In this document: positions 32,338-42,452 of the stretch, piece after piece | Position numbering within the stretch: position 1 is the first letter of the stretch | How the letters are laid out: every line of letters begins with the position of its first letter | Source of the DNA: Orychophragmus violaceus | Taxonomy: Eukaryota; Streptophyta; Magnoliopsida; Brassicales; Brassicaceae | DNA: 64,000 nt | NCBI GenBank assembly: GCA_030180135.1 | Contig: CM058233.1 | Location: 25,081,615 to 25,145,614 of the forward strand | Direction of reading: 5' to 3' | Notes under the pieces: model-generated | What the model was told of the DNA's origin: nothing | Databases searched by the model: none | What the model saw: the letters and a program-made list of their open reading frames with translations, nothing else | Made by a program: the position numbers and the translations under genes

Positions 32338-32355
32338 GTGTGTGTGTGTGTGTGT
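32338..32355. repeat. (TG)n microsatellite
   Basis: Nine TG units are followed by TTTGTATATATGG. Confidence 0.9.
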
Positions 32356-32569
32356 TTGTATATATGGATGGTCTATCAATGGAATCTACAATTTGGACTC
32401 TTGGGTTTGGTAAAATACATTTACAAAAACAGCTGCACGTAATTGTTTTAGGAGAAAAGGCATAAAATAGCATAAAAATTTTACTTTGTCATAAATATAG
32501 CACCAAGAAAAATAATTGACATTTTAAGCATTATTTTGATTACAAAGACTTTTATAACATTATATAAAT

Positions 32570-32705
32570 TAGGGTTTAGAGTTTATTATTTAGGGTTTAA
32601 GGTTTATTATTTAAGATTAGTGTTTAGTATTTAGAGTTTATTATTTAGGGTTAGGGTTTAGTATTTAGGGTTTAGGGTTTAGTATTTAAGGGTTTATGGT
32701 AGGGT
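32570..32705. repeat. Degenerate telomere-like TTTAGGG array
   Basis: Repeated TTTAGGGTTTAG and TTTAGTATTTAGGG words occur over about 135 bp in an AT-rich spacer. The plant telomere unit is TTTAGGG, but here it alternates with TTTATTA or TAGTATT spacers. The stretch 32,356-32,945 otherwise shows no gene. Confidence 0.65.
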
Positions 32706-32946
32706 TAATTTTGTCTTATCCCTTTAATAAATGCTATTTTTGTGATTTTTCTTCATTGGTGATATATTTGTGACAATGCATGTTTTTGTGTCATTTTTAC
32801 GATTTGCCCTTGTTTTAGTTAGGAAAAAAAAGTAACTGGTTTAGTGAAGATAAAAAATGGTTAATTGATTTAATTGAGAATAAGAGGCAAGATTAAATTT
32901 TCACTAGGCTTAAAACATATAAGTGCTATATTGTGTAATTAAAGGC

Positions 32947-32954
32947 TATATAAG
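32947..32954 (+). promoter_or_regulatory. TATA box of the ZnF-UBP gene
   Basis: TATATAAG lies 98 bp upstream of the ATG at 33,045, in a normal position for a plant core promoter with a 5' UTR of about 65 bases (32,980-33,044). Confidence 0.55.
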
Positions 32955-33044
32955 GGTCTGTAGAAGTAATAAACTCTCTAGAAAGAAAGAAAAACTAGCT
33001 ATAGGTTAGAGATACCCTAAAAAGAAAAGATAGAGAACGGAGGA

Positions 33045-34343
33045 ATGTCGTCATCCTCTTTTCAGCCGGTAAACCTCAGTCTCTCTTGATCTTCTGATAT
33101 CGTTTCCCGATCTCTGTTGCTTTTCTCTTCTCTTTCTCAGGAAGTTGCAGATGAAACACAAGACTGGATGGTCGGAGCCTTGTCGGGTTGGGTCGAAGCC
33201 CGAACATCTTGCGATCACTTGAATTCTCTTTCTCCCGAATTGGTCAACTTACCAAATCCTGATACTCCTTGTTCAAGGTTTTTGCCTTTGATCCCTTTTA
33301 CGTTTCGATGTTTTGGACATTCAAGAATCAGGGATTTTGGAGTGGCCACTTGTTAGATAGTTTATATGTCAACTGTAGGAAATAGTGTTACAGGGACTTG
33401 AAACTGTGAGAGATGGGAGAGTGATTTAAGAACACTTATCACTATACAAACAGGTTGCGAAATTTATTGGGAAACTGTGGGTTATGCTCACTCTAAGAGA
33501 TTGTCTAATTGGGACCTCAGACACCACTTAAGTTGATGATCTGTAATTTCTTGTTTGTTTAAGATTGTTTTTACTGGAAACCCTCAATTTTTTTTTGTTT
33601 GACGAACTTTAAGACTGCATTTGATAAGCTATTTTTAGCTTTACATAAAGCTTTCAAGCTTGTATCTGTACAAGTACTATGACATGTAATTGCATATAGG
33701 CCAACGGAATATCACATACAAGAGCATTGCACACATCATAGCTAAACTTACAATCAGTTCCATTTTTTTCTCTCTGGAATCAAAGCTAAAATTGGCTCTT
33801 CCACTTTGTGATTTTTGCTGAAGTTGAACATAAGAAAAGATAGGGGATGTTTTATATGTTTTCTAATTTAGGGAATATGTTTGGTAAATCGAATTCCAAG
33901 GAAACAATCTCAAACAATGCACCCAAAGCTCTTGTCATTGTTTTATTTGGTAGTATATACTGATTTTGACATCTTTATTAGTATTAACTCAAATTATCTT
34001 ACTTTCTAAGGTGCCAAAACCCCGTAGAGAACTGGTTATGCCTTTGTTGTAAAGAGGTTCTGTGCAGCCGTTTTGTGAACAGACATATGCTTATGCATCA
34101 TCAACAGACTGGTCACTGTATTGCACTCAGCTATAGGTATATATTTTCAGTTTTTACTACATTGGCTCCTCTTTTTTTTCACGGCCATTGATGCTAATTC
34201 TGTGGGGCCACAGTGACTTGTCGCTATGGTGCTTCTGCTGCGAAGCGTATCTTGATGCTCGGATCATATCACAGCTGAGGCCAATTCACCAGGCTGCTTA
34301 CATTCTTAAATTTGGCGAGGCTCCTCCCTTGCCCCAACTTTAA
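33045..34343 (+). CDS. ZnF-UBP (HDAC6-type zinc finger) protein, four exons, 138 aa
   Basis: My exon model is 33045-33068, 33141-33277, 34011-34136 and 34214-34343. All introns are GT-AG, the sum is 417 nt with no internal stop, and the reading phase is kept across all three junctions. Nearly the whole protein (residues about 32-125) is a zinc finger of the ubiquitin-hydrolase type: C32/H34, C52-x2-C55, C64-x-C66-C67, C72, H79/H83, H89 and C102-x-C104-C105, with the landmarks ENWLCLC and LSYSDLSLWC close to the HDAC6 finger. Such fingers bind the free C-terminal GlyGly of ubiquitin. No deacetylase or protease domain is attached, so it may be a stand-alone ubiquitin-binding adaptor. It is the only clearly intact host gene in the window. 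Confidence 0.85.
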
Positions 34344-34812
34344 ATATTGAAAGCTCTCTTTTTCTTACCTGTGTTGCTTTTGTATCTCTGGATGTGTTTA
34401 GGGAAGATGATCTGGTATATTGAGTTCCTGTTGCTATTTTTGGTCCCGTGAGAGCCAATGAGATTAGTATTACGTTTCCTTAAAAAAACCGATATTAATT
34501 ATCATATTACCCCAATTTGGCTGAGGAAATGAGCAACAGATTCCTCACCGCCTTCCGTTTAAAAGTTGGCTTATAATTTGGTTCGGACAAAGGTCATAAA
34601 TTTTTCCTATAATATATCAAAACTGAGTATTCAACACAGAGACTTTTACTCTTTGCATCCAACGTGAACAACGGTTTGGAGAAAGACTAATAAGTGCGTC
34701 AAGCAGAGTGAGATTATCTTTGTGGAGTCACATACAGTCTATTGTTTTGTATCTAAAGAGATGAGCATGAAACCCTTTAACCTTCACAATTTCCAGTTTT
34801 CTATATATATAT
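34344..34812. other. 3' UTR and spacer after the ZnF-UBP gene
   Basis: AT-rich sequence without a convincing gene. It ends in a (TA)n stretch into which the hairpin transposon is inserted. Confidence 0.5.
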
Positions 34813-36192
34813 GGGAAAAATGCCAAAAAATACCCGAACTTTTTTGTTTTGGCCAAATAATACCCGAACTATCGAGTCGGTCCAAAAATACCTCAACTTT
34901 TTGTTGACTGGCCAAATAATATCCACACTCTCGGTTGACTTAGCCAACAAATACATGTCATTATTTAGCCGTTAGTTTCACCGTTTACACGAAACGACGT
35001 CGTTTTGTCCAATCTTTTGTTAAGACAATTTGGCCAAAACGACGTCGTTTCGTCTACATAAATGATTTAAAAACTGTGACTCCCTAGGTTCGAACTCAGG
35101 TTTGGTGATATGGGGGGAAGGGTTTCTCGCCACTTTGCTAGTGACATATATATGTTATATCATCAACAAAACTTATACTTAAACGTGATTCTATCACACA
35201 AATGATATTTGGTAGGAGATTTTTATCAAATTGAAACATGAAAAATAAAATATCAATAATAAAATTTCTAAAATACAACAAATCTATAATATACATAAAC
35301 TATTAATTTTAGATCTATAGTTTTTATATATTACATATTATTTTATTTTATACATTATTTATATATTATAGATATAAAATTACATAATTGGTAATCTATA
35401 GCATATAAATAATGTATTAGTTTATGTATATTATAGATTTGTTGTATTTTACAAAATTTAGGTTTTTGATATTTTATTTTTTATGTTTCATTTGTGATAA
35501 AAATTTGGTAGGAGATTTTTGTCACAAATGAAACATAAAAAATAAAATATCAAAAACCTAAATTTTGTAAAATACAAAAATTCTATAATATACATAAAAT
35601 ATAGTTATAAAATTACATAATATGTAATATATATTACAAATTATATAATATATAAAAATAAAATAATATGTAATATAAAAATTATAGATCTAAAATTATT
35701 AGTTTATGCATATTATAGATTTTTTTTGTATTCTAGAAATTTTATTTTTGATATTTTATTTTTCATGTTTCAATTTGATAAAAATCTCCTACCAAATATC
35801 ATTTGTGTGATAGAATCACGTTTAAGTATAAGTTTTGTTGATGATATAACGGATATATGTCATTGGCAAAGTGGCGAGAAACCCTTCCCCCCATACCACC
35901 AAACCTGAGTTCGAACCTAGGGACTCACAGTTTTTAAATCATTTATGTAGACGAAACGACGTCGTTTTGGCCAAATTATCTTAACAAAAGATTGGACAAA
36001 ACGACGTCGTTTCGTGTAAACGGTGAAACTAACGGCTAAATAACGGCATGTACTTTTTGGCTAAGTCAACCGAGAATGTGGGTATTATTTGGCCAGTCAA
36101 CAAAAAGTTGAGGTATTTTTGGGCCGACTCGATAGTTCGGGTATTATTTGGCCAAAACAAAAAAGTTTGGGTATTTTTTTGGCATTTTTCCC
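34813..36192. mobile_element. Long-inverted-repeat transposon (foldback/MULE-like MITE), about 1.38 kb
   Basis: The ends GGGAAAAATGCCAAAAAA and its complement (near 36,170-36,192) start inverted repeats that extend through almost the whole element. Landmarks are ACGACGTCGTTT blocks (34,995-35,055 against 35,950-36,015) and the TCGCCACTTTGC region (35,128 against 35,865). The centre contains a second palindrome (about 35,455-35,575). It encodes nothing. It sits in a (TA)n tract, so the target duplication cannot be read; the right end carries an extra TCCC. A Mutator-type or foldback origin is inferred from arm length. Confidence 0.8.
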
Positions 36193-36225
36193 TCCCATAT
36201 ATATATATATATTTTTTTTTTTGCA

Positions 36226-36560
36226 GTTTGAAGAAGGATGCAGAAAGACTGGAATCTCAACCAGTACCATTCCGATTACTCTTTCTTATCTTTTTATTCA
36301 TTTTTCAGTTTGAAAATGTATTTTCCGCTCCACTAGATACTTGTGTCGTCCAGAACAAAGGGATATACTTCTCTGAGTTCAAGAACGAGTTTGAGATTGA
36401 CAAACTTTCTTTTCAACTGTTGTTATTGGGACGGCATCTCGTGTGATCCTAAATCGGGGGAAGTGATTGAGCTAGACCTTTCTTACAGCAGCATCCATGG
36501 CCATTTTCATTAAGATAACAAGCTTTTCAGGGTTCAAAGCCTTCGTTTCAAATGTTAATC
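36226..36560 (+). pseudogene. Receptor-like protein (LRR-RLP) N-terminal fragment
   Basis: In one frame a hydrophobic signal-peptide-like stretch (FRLLFLIFLFIFQF) precedes AP...EFKNEFEI. After a frameshift near 36,415 the next frame gives NCCYWDGISCDPKSGEVIEL, DLSYSSIHGHFH and then a stop. This is the LRRNT cap and start of the first leucine-rich repeat of plant receptor-like proteins (cell-surface, often disease-resistance related). Everything after the first repeat is missing. Confidence 0.75.
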
Positions 36561-36576
36561 TCTCATGCCCCTGTTA

Positions 36577-36842
36577 TAACACGAATTTTATTTCCATTTA
36601 AATTAAATATGAGAAAATGAGAAATTACTGAAAAACCGAATGAAGGGGCACGATATTATGTTTATTACCCCGGGTGTAATCCGATTCAACCCATCTAAAC
36701 CAGATCTCCGAATTCTACCCGAGATTTAAAAAAAAATTACTCCGCCAAATCCTTAATTCCCATTTTTACTCCATCCCGATTTTACGATTCATTCCGACTC
36801 CTCTCTCTCTCTCAACTTAGTAAGTAATCTCAGTAATCAAAG
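36577..36842 (+). promoter_or_regulatory. Upstream region of the acidic ORF
   Basis: AT-rich sequence with a CTCTCTCTCTC tract (36,803-36,813) about 30 bp before the ATG, common in plant 5' UTRs. No TATA box is clear. Confidence 0.3.
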
Positions 36843-37186
36843 ATGGTGGAGACGAGGAATGCTTCGAAGAAGGCGAAGCCGAAGAGTCGTGCAGTGGAGA
36901 GGGTGTCGAAGAAGAGGCGGTGGGGAGAAGCGGCGGTTGAAGAAACACCGGGAGAAGCTTTGGATGCGTTGGTGAAGGCTCCGACTCCTCCGAGTGTTGA
37001 AGGAGATGCGGCGGAGACGACAACTGAAAAAAACGCAGAGGAGGCCGCGACGGCGTTTACAGCGGAGGGAGACGATGACGAGGCGACAAAGTCAGATGAA
37101 GAAGTAGAAGACAAAGACAGAGTAGAAGACGATGAGGCGGATGAATTAGAGGGGGAGGAATCCGATGAGACCGACGGTCGAAATCT
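36843..37186 (+). CDS. First exon of an unrecognised acidic, lysine-rich protein
   Basis: It starts MVETRNASKKAKPKSRAVER, with a basic cluster and RVSKKRRWGE that could be a nuclear-localisation signal. A strongly acidic stretch (EEVEDKDRVEDDEADELEG) follows. A good splice donor GTAAGT occurs at 37,187, and the sequence after it is a non-coding minisatellite, so I end the exon there. Tat element F is inserted 230 bp later, in the presumed intron. I cannot find a continuation, so the gene is either split or truncated. I do not recognise the family. Confidence 0.5.
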
Positions 37187-37418
37187 GGTAAGTAAAACCC
37201 TAGTAAAAGTAATACTAGGAAAACTAGATAAATATATGTGGTAATGTATTACTTAGGATAACTAAGGATTACTAGGATATTTAAAGTAAAACTAGGAGAA
37301 CATTGTAATACTAGGATAACTAGGTAATACTAGGATTTCTTGGTAAAACTAGGAGAACTAGGTAATACTAGGATAACTAGGTAATAATTGGATTTCTTGG
37401 TAAAACTAGGATAACTAG
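37187..37418 (+). repeat. Intronic minisatellite built on ACTAGGATAACTAGG
   Basis: Imperfect units such as AATACTAGGATAACTAGGT and TTTCTTGGTAAAACTAGGA alternate from about 37,230 to the insertion point of the Tat LTR at 37,419. Confidence 0.7.
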
Positions 37419-37955
37419 TGTTGGTACTGGATTTCCCTCTAGGAAATCCGGCCTATTAACAAACAATACAAAGGCCCGTATCCACGAGCCCGTTCCAGGA
37501 TCAAAGGCGAAGAGACGAGCTGATCCGATCGTTGGGCCCAAACGAATGACACTTTGACAAGGCCCAAGCGATGCCGAAGTAAGAGGCGATCGAGCTCGAG
37601 CTCGGCAGGAGACGACGTGGAGGTAGAGCGACTCGGTCTTTTCCAGTTCAACTGATTCGCGAGAATCACGGGGATCGTTACGAAGGAGAGGCCGAAATAT
37701 CGGAACAGAGAGGTCAGAGTCGAGACTATTTAAAAGAAGAAGTGGCGACTCATTCAAGATATTCCAACCCTCACTTAGAACACTTCGACTAGATAGCTCG
37801 AACATCATACTTTGTACTCTCTTTTCGATTGTGTTTGTTATATCTCGACGATCAATCTCAATAAAGTCTTTGATTCATAGGAAACTATACCATTTCTATA
37901 TCCTAAAGTCCAAATCCACGAATACAAATTCTTAGTAAGAATCCCGGATCTCACA
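37419..37955 (+). repeat. 5' LTR of element F (537 bp)
   Basis: TGTTGGTACTGG... to ...GGATCTCACA, with TG/CA ends. It is followed by TT and the primer site. Confidence 0.85.
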
Positions 37956-37957
37956 TT

Positions 37958-37975
37958 TGGCGCCGACTGTGGGGA
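37958..37975 (+). other. Primer-binding site of element F
   Basis: TGGCGCCGACTGTGGGGA, identical to that of the other Tat element. Confidence 0.85.
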
Positions 37976-38028
37976 CTATCTATAGTTTTCCTGTCTTAAG
38001 AATCAGATCTTAGATCCGATAGATCGAG

Positions 38029-40150
38029 ATGAATCCTGACCAATCTGGCTCTCCCAGCGCCACACCACCGGTTGACCACCCTCAAACGGTCGACAACGTT
38101 CCTCAGAACACCACAGGGGTAAGAATCATGGGTCAGACCGATGGAGTGTTGACGAGTTCTGCCTCAGTCTCCACGACCTCGGCACCAGCCAGCTCAGACG
38201 CCCAAACAATCGCGACGAGCCAGACTCCGACAAATGTTTTGTCAGGAACTAATGATCCGAACAGAAACTGGGTGTGGATGAGAAACGATTCGATTCCCAC
38301 CCCTGGAGGCGGATCTGGAACGACCAGACCCAATTCGCCACTGCCTTCTGCTCCACAAAGACAAGGGCCAAATGATCTTGCCGAAATTCGTTCGATGTTA
38401 AGCCTATTGGTAGATCGAACGAGAAATAATGAGGCAAGCGCAAGGGCCCAAGAGATCGCAAACCGCTCTCTGGCCGCGCAACTCGATGAACGGGAAAGGC
38501 GCATTAACGCCCGTCTTGAAGAGCTCGCCAGCCAAAACCAGGGGGTAGATCAACACACGATCCACGAACCCCCATAAGTCCCCCACCGTGTACACGCTTG
38601 GACTTCTCCCAGGTAGTAACTCCACCGGGAACGTCGGGGAATTTCGCCAGTACGTCGAATAGCGGCTTTCGCTCTATAATAACGCCCATCGCGACTCCGA
38701 CCCCATTCGGTTCGAATTCAGCGATCACAGATCTAACCGGATCGGGTAGTCGACCATTACCCGGGCCACCACCTTTCCCGAGTAGTTCGAATATCCGGCC
38801 GAGGCAACTAGGAGGCTCTGCCTTCGCCTCGAGCTCAGGACCCGCTAACGGGTCAAATACGGTACAGTTCCGGACGCCGCAGGTCGGCCAGACGGGATCG
38901 TTTCCAGCAATCGATCTCCTCGACCCCACTTTTCCCGGACAAATGTCCAATCAAGCACAAGCCCAGTTCACGCCAACGACGGGCGACGACCACGATATGC
39001 TTAGACAGTATATTGAACAAGCTAAGGCTCAGTTCGTCAGTCTGAGCTCCAAAGTTCACATGGCGACAAGCGCGGCACCTCACATCGATCGAGTGATCGA
39101 AGAAACGCGACAAACACCCTTCACAGACCGGATCGCCTTCGCTAGAATCCGAGAAATCAAGAAAACTAAATTTCCGGAATTCTCTGGGAAGTCGGACCCC
39201 AAAGCCCATATCAGGGCATTCCGACTAGCGATGGCAAGGGTGTACCTTACCGACGAGGAGACAGAGCCGGCTTTCTGCAGGCTCTTCGCCGAAAACCTAT
39301 CGGGCTCCGCCTTATAATGGTTTGCCGGACTGGAAGAAAGATCCATCGATAATTTCACCCAGTTCATGACGGCTTTCCTCAAACAATACTCCGTCTTTAT
39401 CGAGGAAAAGACTACCGAGGCAGCTCTATTTGGCGTCTCCCAAAAACCGGATGAATCACTTCGCTCGTACATCGACCTATTTAAGGAAATAAAATCCAAA
39501 ATCGTAAACCCACGAGACAAAGTAGCTATAGAAGCGCTGCGACGTGGACTGTGGTATTCAACCAGATTCCGCGAGGAAATAACAGTCCGCGAGCCTCAAA
39601 CTCTCGATGACGCCCTTCATCGCGCATCGGCCTTCGCTCGCCTCGAGGACGAAACCACGACCCTCAGAGAAAAGCACCGAAAAGAAAAGAACCCTTCGGG
39701 ATCGCAAAACTCGAACTCGAAAAAAGATTCCCGTAAATCAGGGAACGTCAATGCGGTCGAGAGCCCGAAGAGTTCGAAGAAATTCGAGTTCGACAAGGAA
39801 AAATTCTGTGAATTTTACAACAAAAGAGGACACTCGACCGAAGATTGCTATACTCGAGCTAAAGCCGAGGCTCAAAAGCGGGAGTCCGAAAGCAAACAAG
39901 AGTCCGAAGTCGAGGAGGAAACTCCGTCCGACAAAAAGGAAAGTAAACAGACCAAAGAGTCAAACACCAAGAGGCCTTCTCAAAATAAACGAGAACGGAC
40001 AAAGGAGCCGGAATCTCCCGAAACACTTCCTCAAGGGTCGCGGAAGCGAGTTGAGTTTATTCTCGGCGAGCTCAGCCTGAGCGGCACCCCGAAAGGTTCA
40101 GCGTTATCCCCACCTCCGGCTCCCTTTAAGAGTTTACGCTCACGAATCAA
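38029..40150 (+). pseudogene. Gag of Tat element F (one frameshift, one stop)
   Basis: The ATG at 38,029 (MNPDQSGSPS) opens an S/T/P-rich N-terminal part ending in a stop at 38,577. The frame shifts near there, and the main Gag (38,598 onward) carries PFTDRIAFARIREIKKTKFPEF in segments and the ASVFA-like core. A single TAA at 39,315-39,317 stands where the other frames suggest a Gln codon (CAA to TAA). After it comes QKPDESLRSYIDLFKEIKSK and a knuckle-like CEFYNKRGHSTEDC. A long G run (40,167-40,184) lies at the end. Confidence 0.8.
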
Positions 40151-40166
40151 TCTCCCTCGTCTCTGC

Positions 40167-40311
40167 GGGGGGGGGGGGGGGGGGAGGGGGTGTACGGGCT
40201 ATACCCCCTAAACGAATCGACTTCATCTTCGGTGGCTCCAAGCTCTGCCGAGACTCGGTCAATTCGATCAAAGCTCTTCAAAGAAGAGTCGAAACTGACA
40301 AAGGGGGGGGG
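40167..40311 (+). repeat. Two long homopolymer G runs between gag and protease of F
   Basis: There is a run of 18 G (40,167-40,184) followed by A and 5 G, and a second run of 9 G (40,303-40,311). Both disrupt the reading frame between gag and protease. Confidence 0.9.
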
Positions 40312-40319
40312 AAATCCCA

Positions 40320-40826
40320 ATGATAGGTCCAGACCACGAGATCACTTTCCACGAGAGCGAGACAAGCAATCTCGACAAACCACACGACGATGCCCTCCTC
40401 GTTTGTTTAGTAGTGGGAGATGTCGAACTCTCAAGGATAATGATCGACACAGGAAGTTCGGTGGATGTCCTCTTTTACGATGCGTTCAAAAAGATGGACT
40501 TCAATGACTCCGAGATCGTGGAAGAAAAGACGCCACTAGTAGGGTTCGCTGGCGAAACAACGTACTCGATGGGCTCTGTCTTCGCCCCGGTAATAGCTGG
40601 AGGAGTCCGAAGAATGACAGAGTTTGTCATAGTGGATCGGCCAGCTCCCTATAACGCTATTCTAGGTCGACCATGGATATACGACATGAAAGCGGTACCA
40701 TCAACCTACCATCAATGCGTAAAATTCTCAACTCCCAAAGGGGTAAAAACCGTGTACGGAAGTCAAAAGATTTCACGCCATTGCTACATGAATGGATACA
40801 AGCAAATTGAGAAATCTCCTGCGTAG
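40320..40826 (+). pseudogene. Aspartic protease of Tat element F
   Basis: The frame contains IMIDTGSSVDVLFYDAF (catalytic DTG), a flap-like GFAGETTYSMG and AILGRPWIYDMKAVPSTYHQ, so the retropepsin domain is complete. A TAG at 40,824-40,826 separates it from RT, which is in the same frame. Confidence 0.85.
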
Positions 40827-40856
40827 CAATTACAGAAAGAGGACGAGCTCGCCACC

Positions 40857-42452
40857 ATGCAGACCAAAAGGTCGAATGACCCGAGTCAAATAGGACCCCC
40901 AAAGGACCTCACGACTCGAGTCTGCATAGACGATGCTCATCCCGAAATAATCGTTGGCATTGGAATCGACCTATCAGAGCCAGTCAAAAATGAACTGATC
41001 TCTTTCCTTAAACAAAACATCGACTCCTTTGCATGGTCTTCAGCAGACATGAAAGGGATCAACATCGATGTTACCAGCCATGAGCTGAATGTCGACCCAA
41101 CCTACAAACTGGTAAGACAGAAACGTCGAAAACTAGGTCCGGAACGAGCTCAAGCCGTCAATAACGAGGTCGATCGATTGTTAAAAATCGGATCGATCAG
41201 AGAGGTCAAATACCCCGACTGGCTTGCGAACCCTGTGGTGGTTAAGAAAAAGAACGGGAAGTGGAGAGTCTGCGTAGATTTCACAGATCTCAACAAAGCA
41301 TGTCCGAAGGACAGCTTCCCACTCCCACACATGGACCGACTGGTCGAAGCCACCGCCGGACACCAGCTACTATCCTTCATGGACGCTTTCTCGGGGTACA
41401 ATCAAATATTAATGAACCCCGAGGACCAAGAAAAGACTTCGTTCATAACTGATCGAGGCACGTACTGCTACAAAGTCATGCCCTTCGGACTAAAAAACGC
41501 AGGAGCGACTTACCAACTCCTCGTCAACAAGATGTTCTCAGGACTCCTAGGCAAAACTATGGAAGTCTACATCGACGACATGCTGGTCAAATCTTCTAGG
41601 TATGAGGATCACATCCCGCAACTAAAAGAATGTTTTATCATTCTCAATAAATACGGGATGAAACTCAACCCAGCAAAGTGCACCTTCGGGGTCCCCTCAG
41701 GAGAATTCCTAGGTTACCTAGTAACCGAAAGAGGGATCGAAGCAAACTCCAAACAGATCGCAACGTTCATAGAGATGAAATATCCCAGAACAACGCGAGA
41801 AGTCCAGCGCCTGACCGGCAAAATAGCTGCCCTGGACCGTTTCATCTCGAGGTCGACTGATAAATGTCTGCCCTTCTATCACTTGCTCAAAGCGAACAAA
41901 AAGTTCCGCTGGGAAGAAAAGTGCGAAGAAGCGTTCACTCAGCTCAAAGCTTACTTAAGCGAACCACCCATATTGGCGAAACCAGTAGAAGGAGAACCCC
42001 TCTACCTCTACCTGGCCGTCTCGACGGCAGCGGTAAGTGGAGTCCTGGTTCGCGAAGAACAGAACGAACAACGGCCGGTGTATTACATCAATAAGACCTT
42101 AATCAACGCTGAAACCAGATACCCCGCCATGGGAAAACTCGCCTTAGCGCTAGTGACATCAACTCGGAAACTCCGACCATACTTTCAATCGCACTCGATC
42201 ATAGTAATGACCTCTCAGCCACTGAGAACCATCCTTCATAGTCCAAGCCAGTCTGGTCGACTGGTCAAATGGGCTATCGAGCTTAGCGAGTATGACATAG
42301 AATATAAAGCTCGGACGTGCCTAAAAGCACAAGTACTGGCAGATTTCGTAATCGAGCTCCCTCCTACCGTTGAACTCGACCCGACCTCCGCCAAAAATGG
42401 AAACTCTACGTTGACGGAGCTTCCTCAAGGCAAGGATCTGGAGTCGGAGTAA
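40857..42452 (+). CDS. Reverse transcriptase-RNase H of Tat element F
   Basis: An open frame of 531 codons. RT landmarks are VNPVVVKKKNGKWR-like (ANPVVVKKKNGKWRVCVDF), FMDAFSGYNQILMNPED, MPFGLKNAGATYQ and the catalytic YIDDM box. The connection leads to RNase H (LYLYLAVSTAAVSGVLVREE, TLINAETRYPAMGKLALAL, GRLVKWAIELSEYDIEYK). The catalytic residues visible by eye are intact. It ends in a frameshift stop at 42,450, and the additional RNase H follows in another frame. Confidence 0.85.
   Translation: MQTKRSNDPSQIGPPKDLTTRVCIDDAHPEIIVGIGIDLSEPVKNELISFLKQNIDSFAWSSADMKGINIDVTSHELNVDPTYKLVRQKRRKLGPERAQAVNNEVDRLLKIGSIREVKYPDWLANPVVVKKKNGKWRVCVDFTDLNKACPKDSFPLPHMDRLVEATAGHQLLSFMDAFSGYNQILMNPEDQEKTSFITDRGTYCYKVMPFGLKNAGATYQLLVNKMFSGLLGKTMEVYIDDMLVKSSRYEDHIPQLKECFIILNKYGMKLNPAKCTFGVPSGEFLGYLVTERGIEANSKQIATFIEMKYPRTTREVQRLTGKIAALDRFISRSTDKCLPFYHLLKANKKFRWEEKCEEAFTQLKAYLSEPPILAKPVEGEPLYLYLAVSTAAVSGVLVREEQNEQRPVYYINKTLINAETRYPAMGKLALALVTSTRKLRPYFQSHSIIVMTSQPLRTILHSPSQSGRLVKWAIELSEYDIEYKARTCLKAQVLADFVIELPPTVELDPTSAKNGNSTLTELPQGKDLESE

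Noticed and set aside
35070..35110. Possible tRNA-like B-box (GGTTCGAAC) in the hairpin transposon
   Set aside because: No A-box or cloverleaf can be formed around it. A single 9-mer is not enough to call a tRNA or SINE.
38133..39520. Long minus-strand frames opposite Tat gag
   Set aside because: They are shadows of the plus-strand gag, with no recognisable domain.
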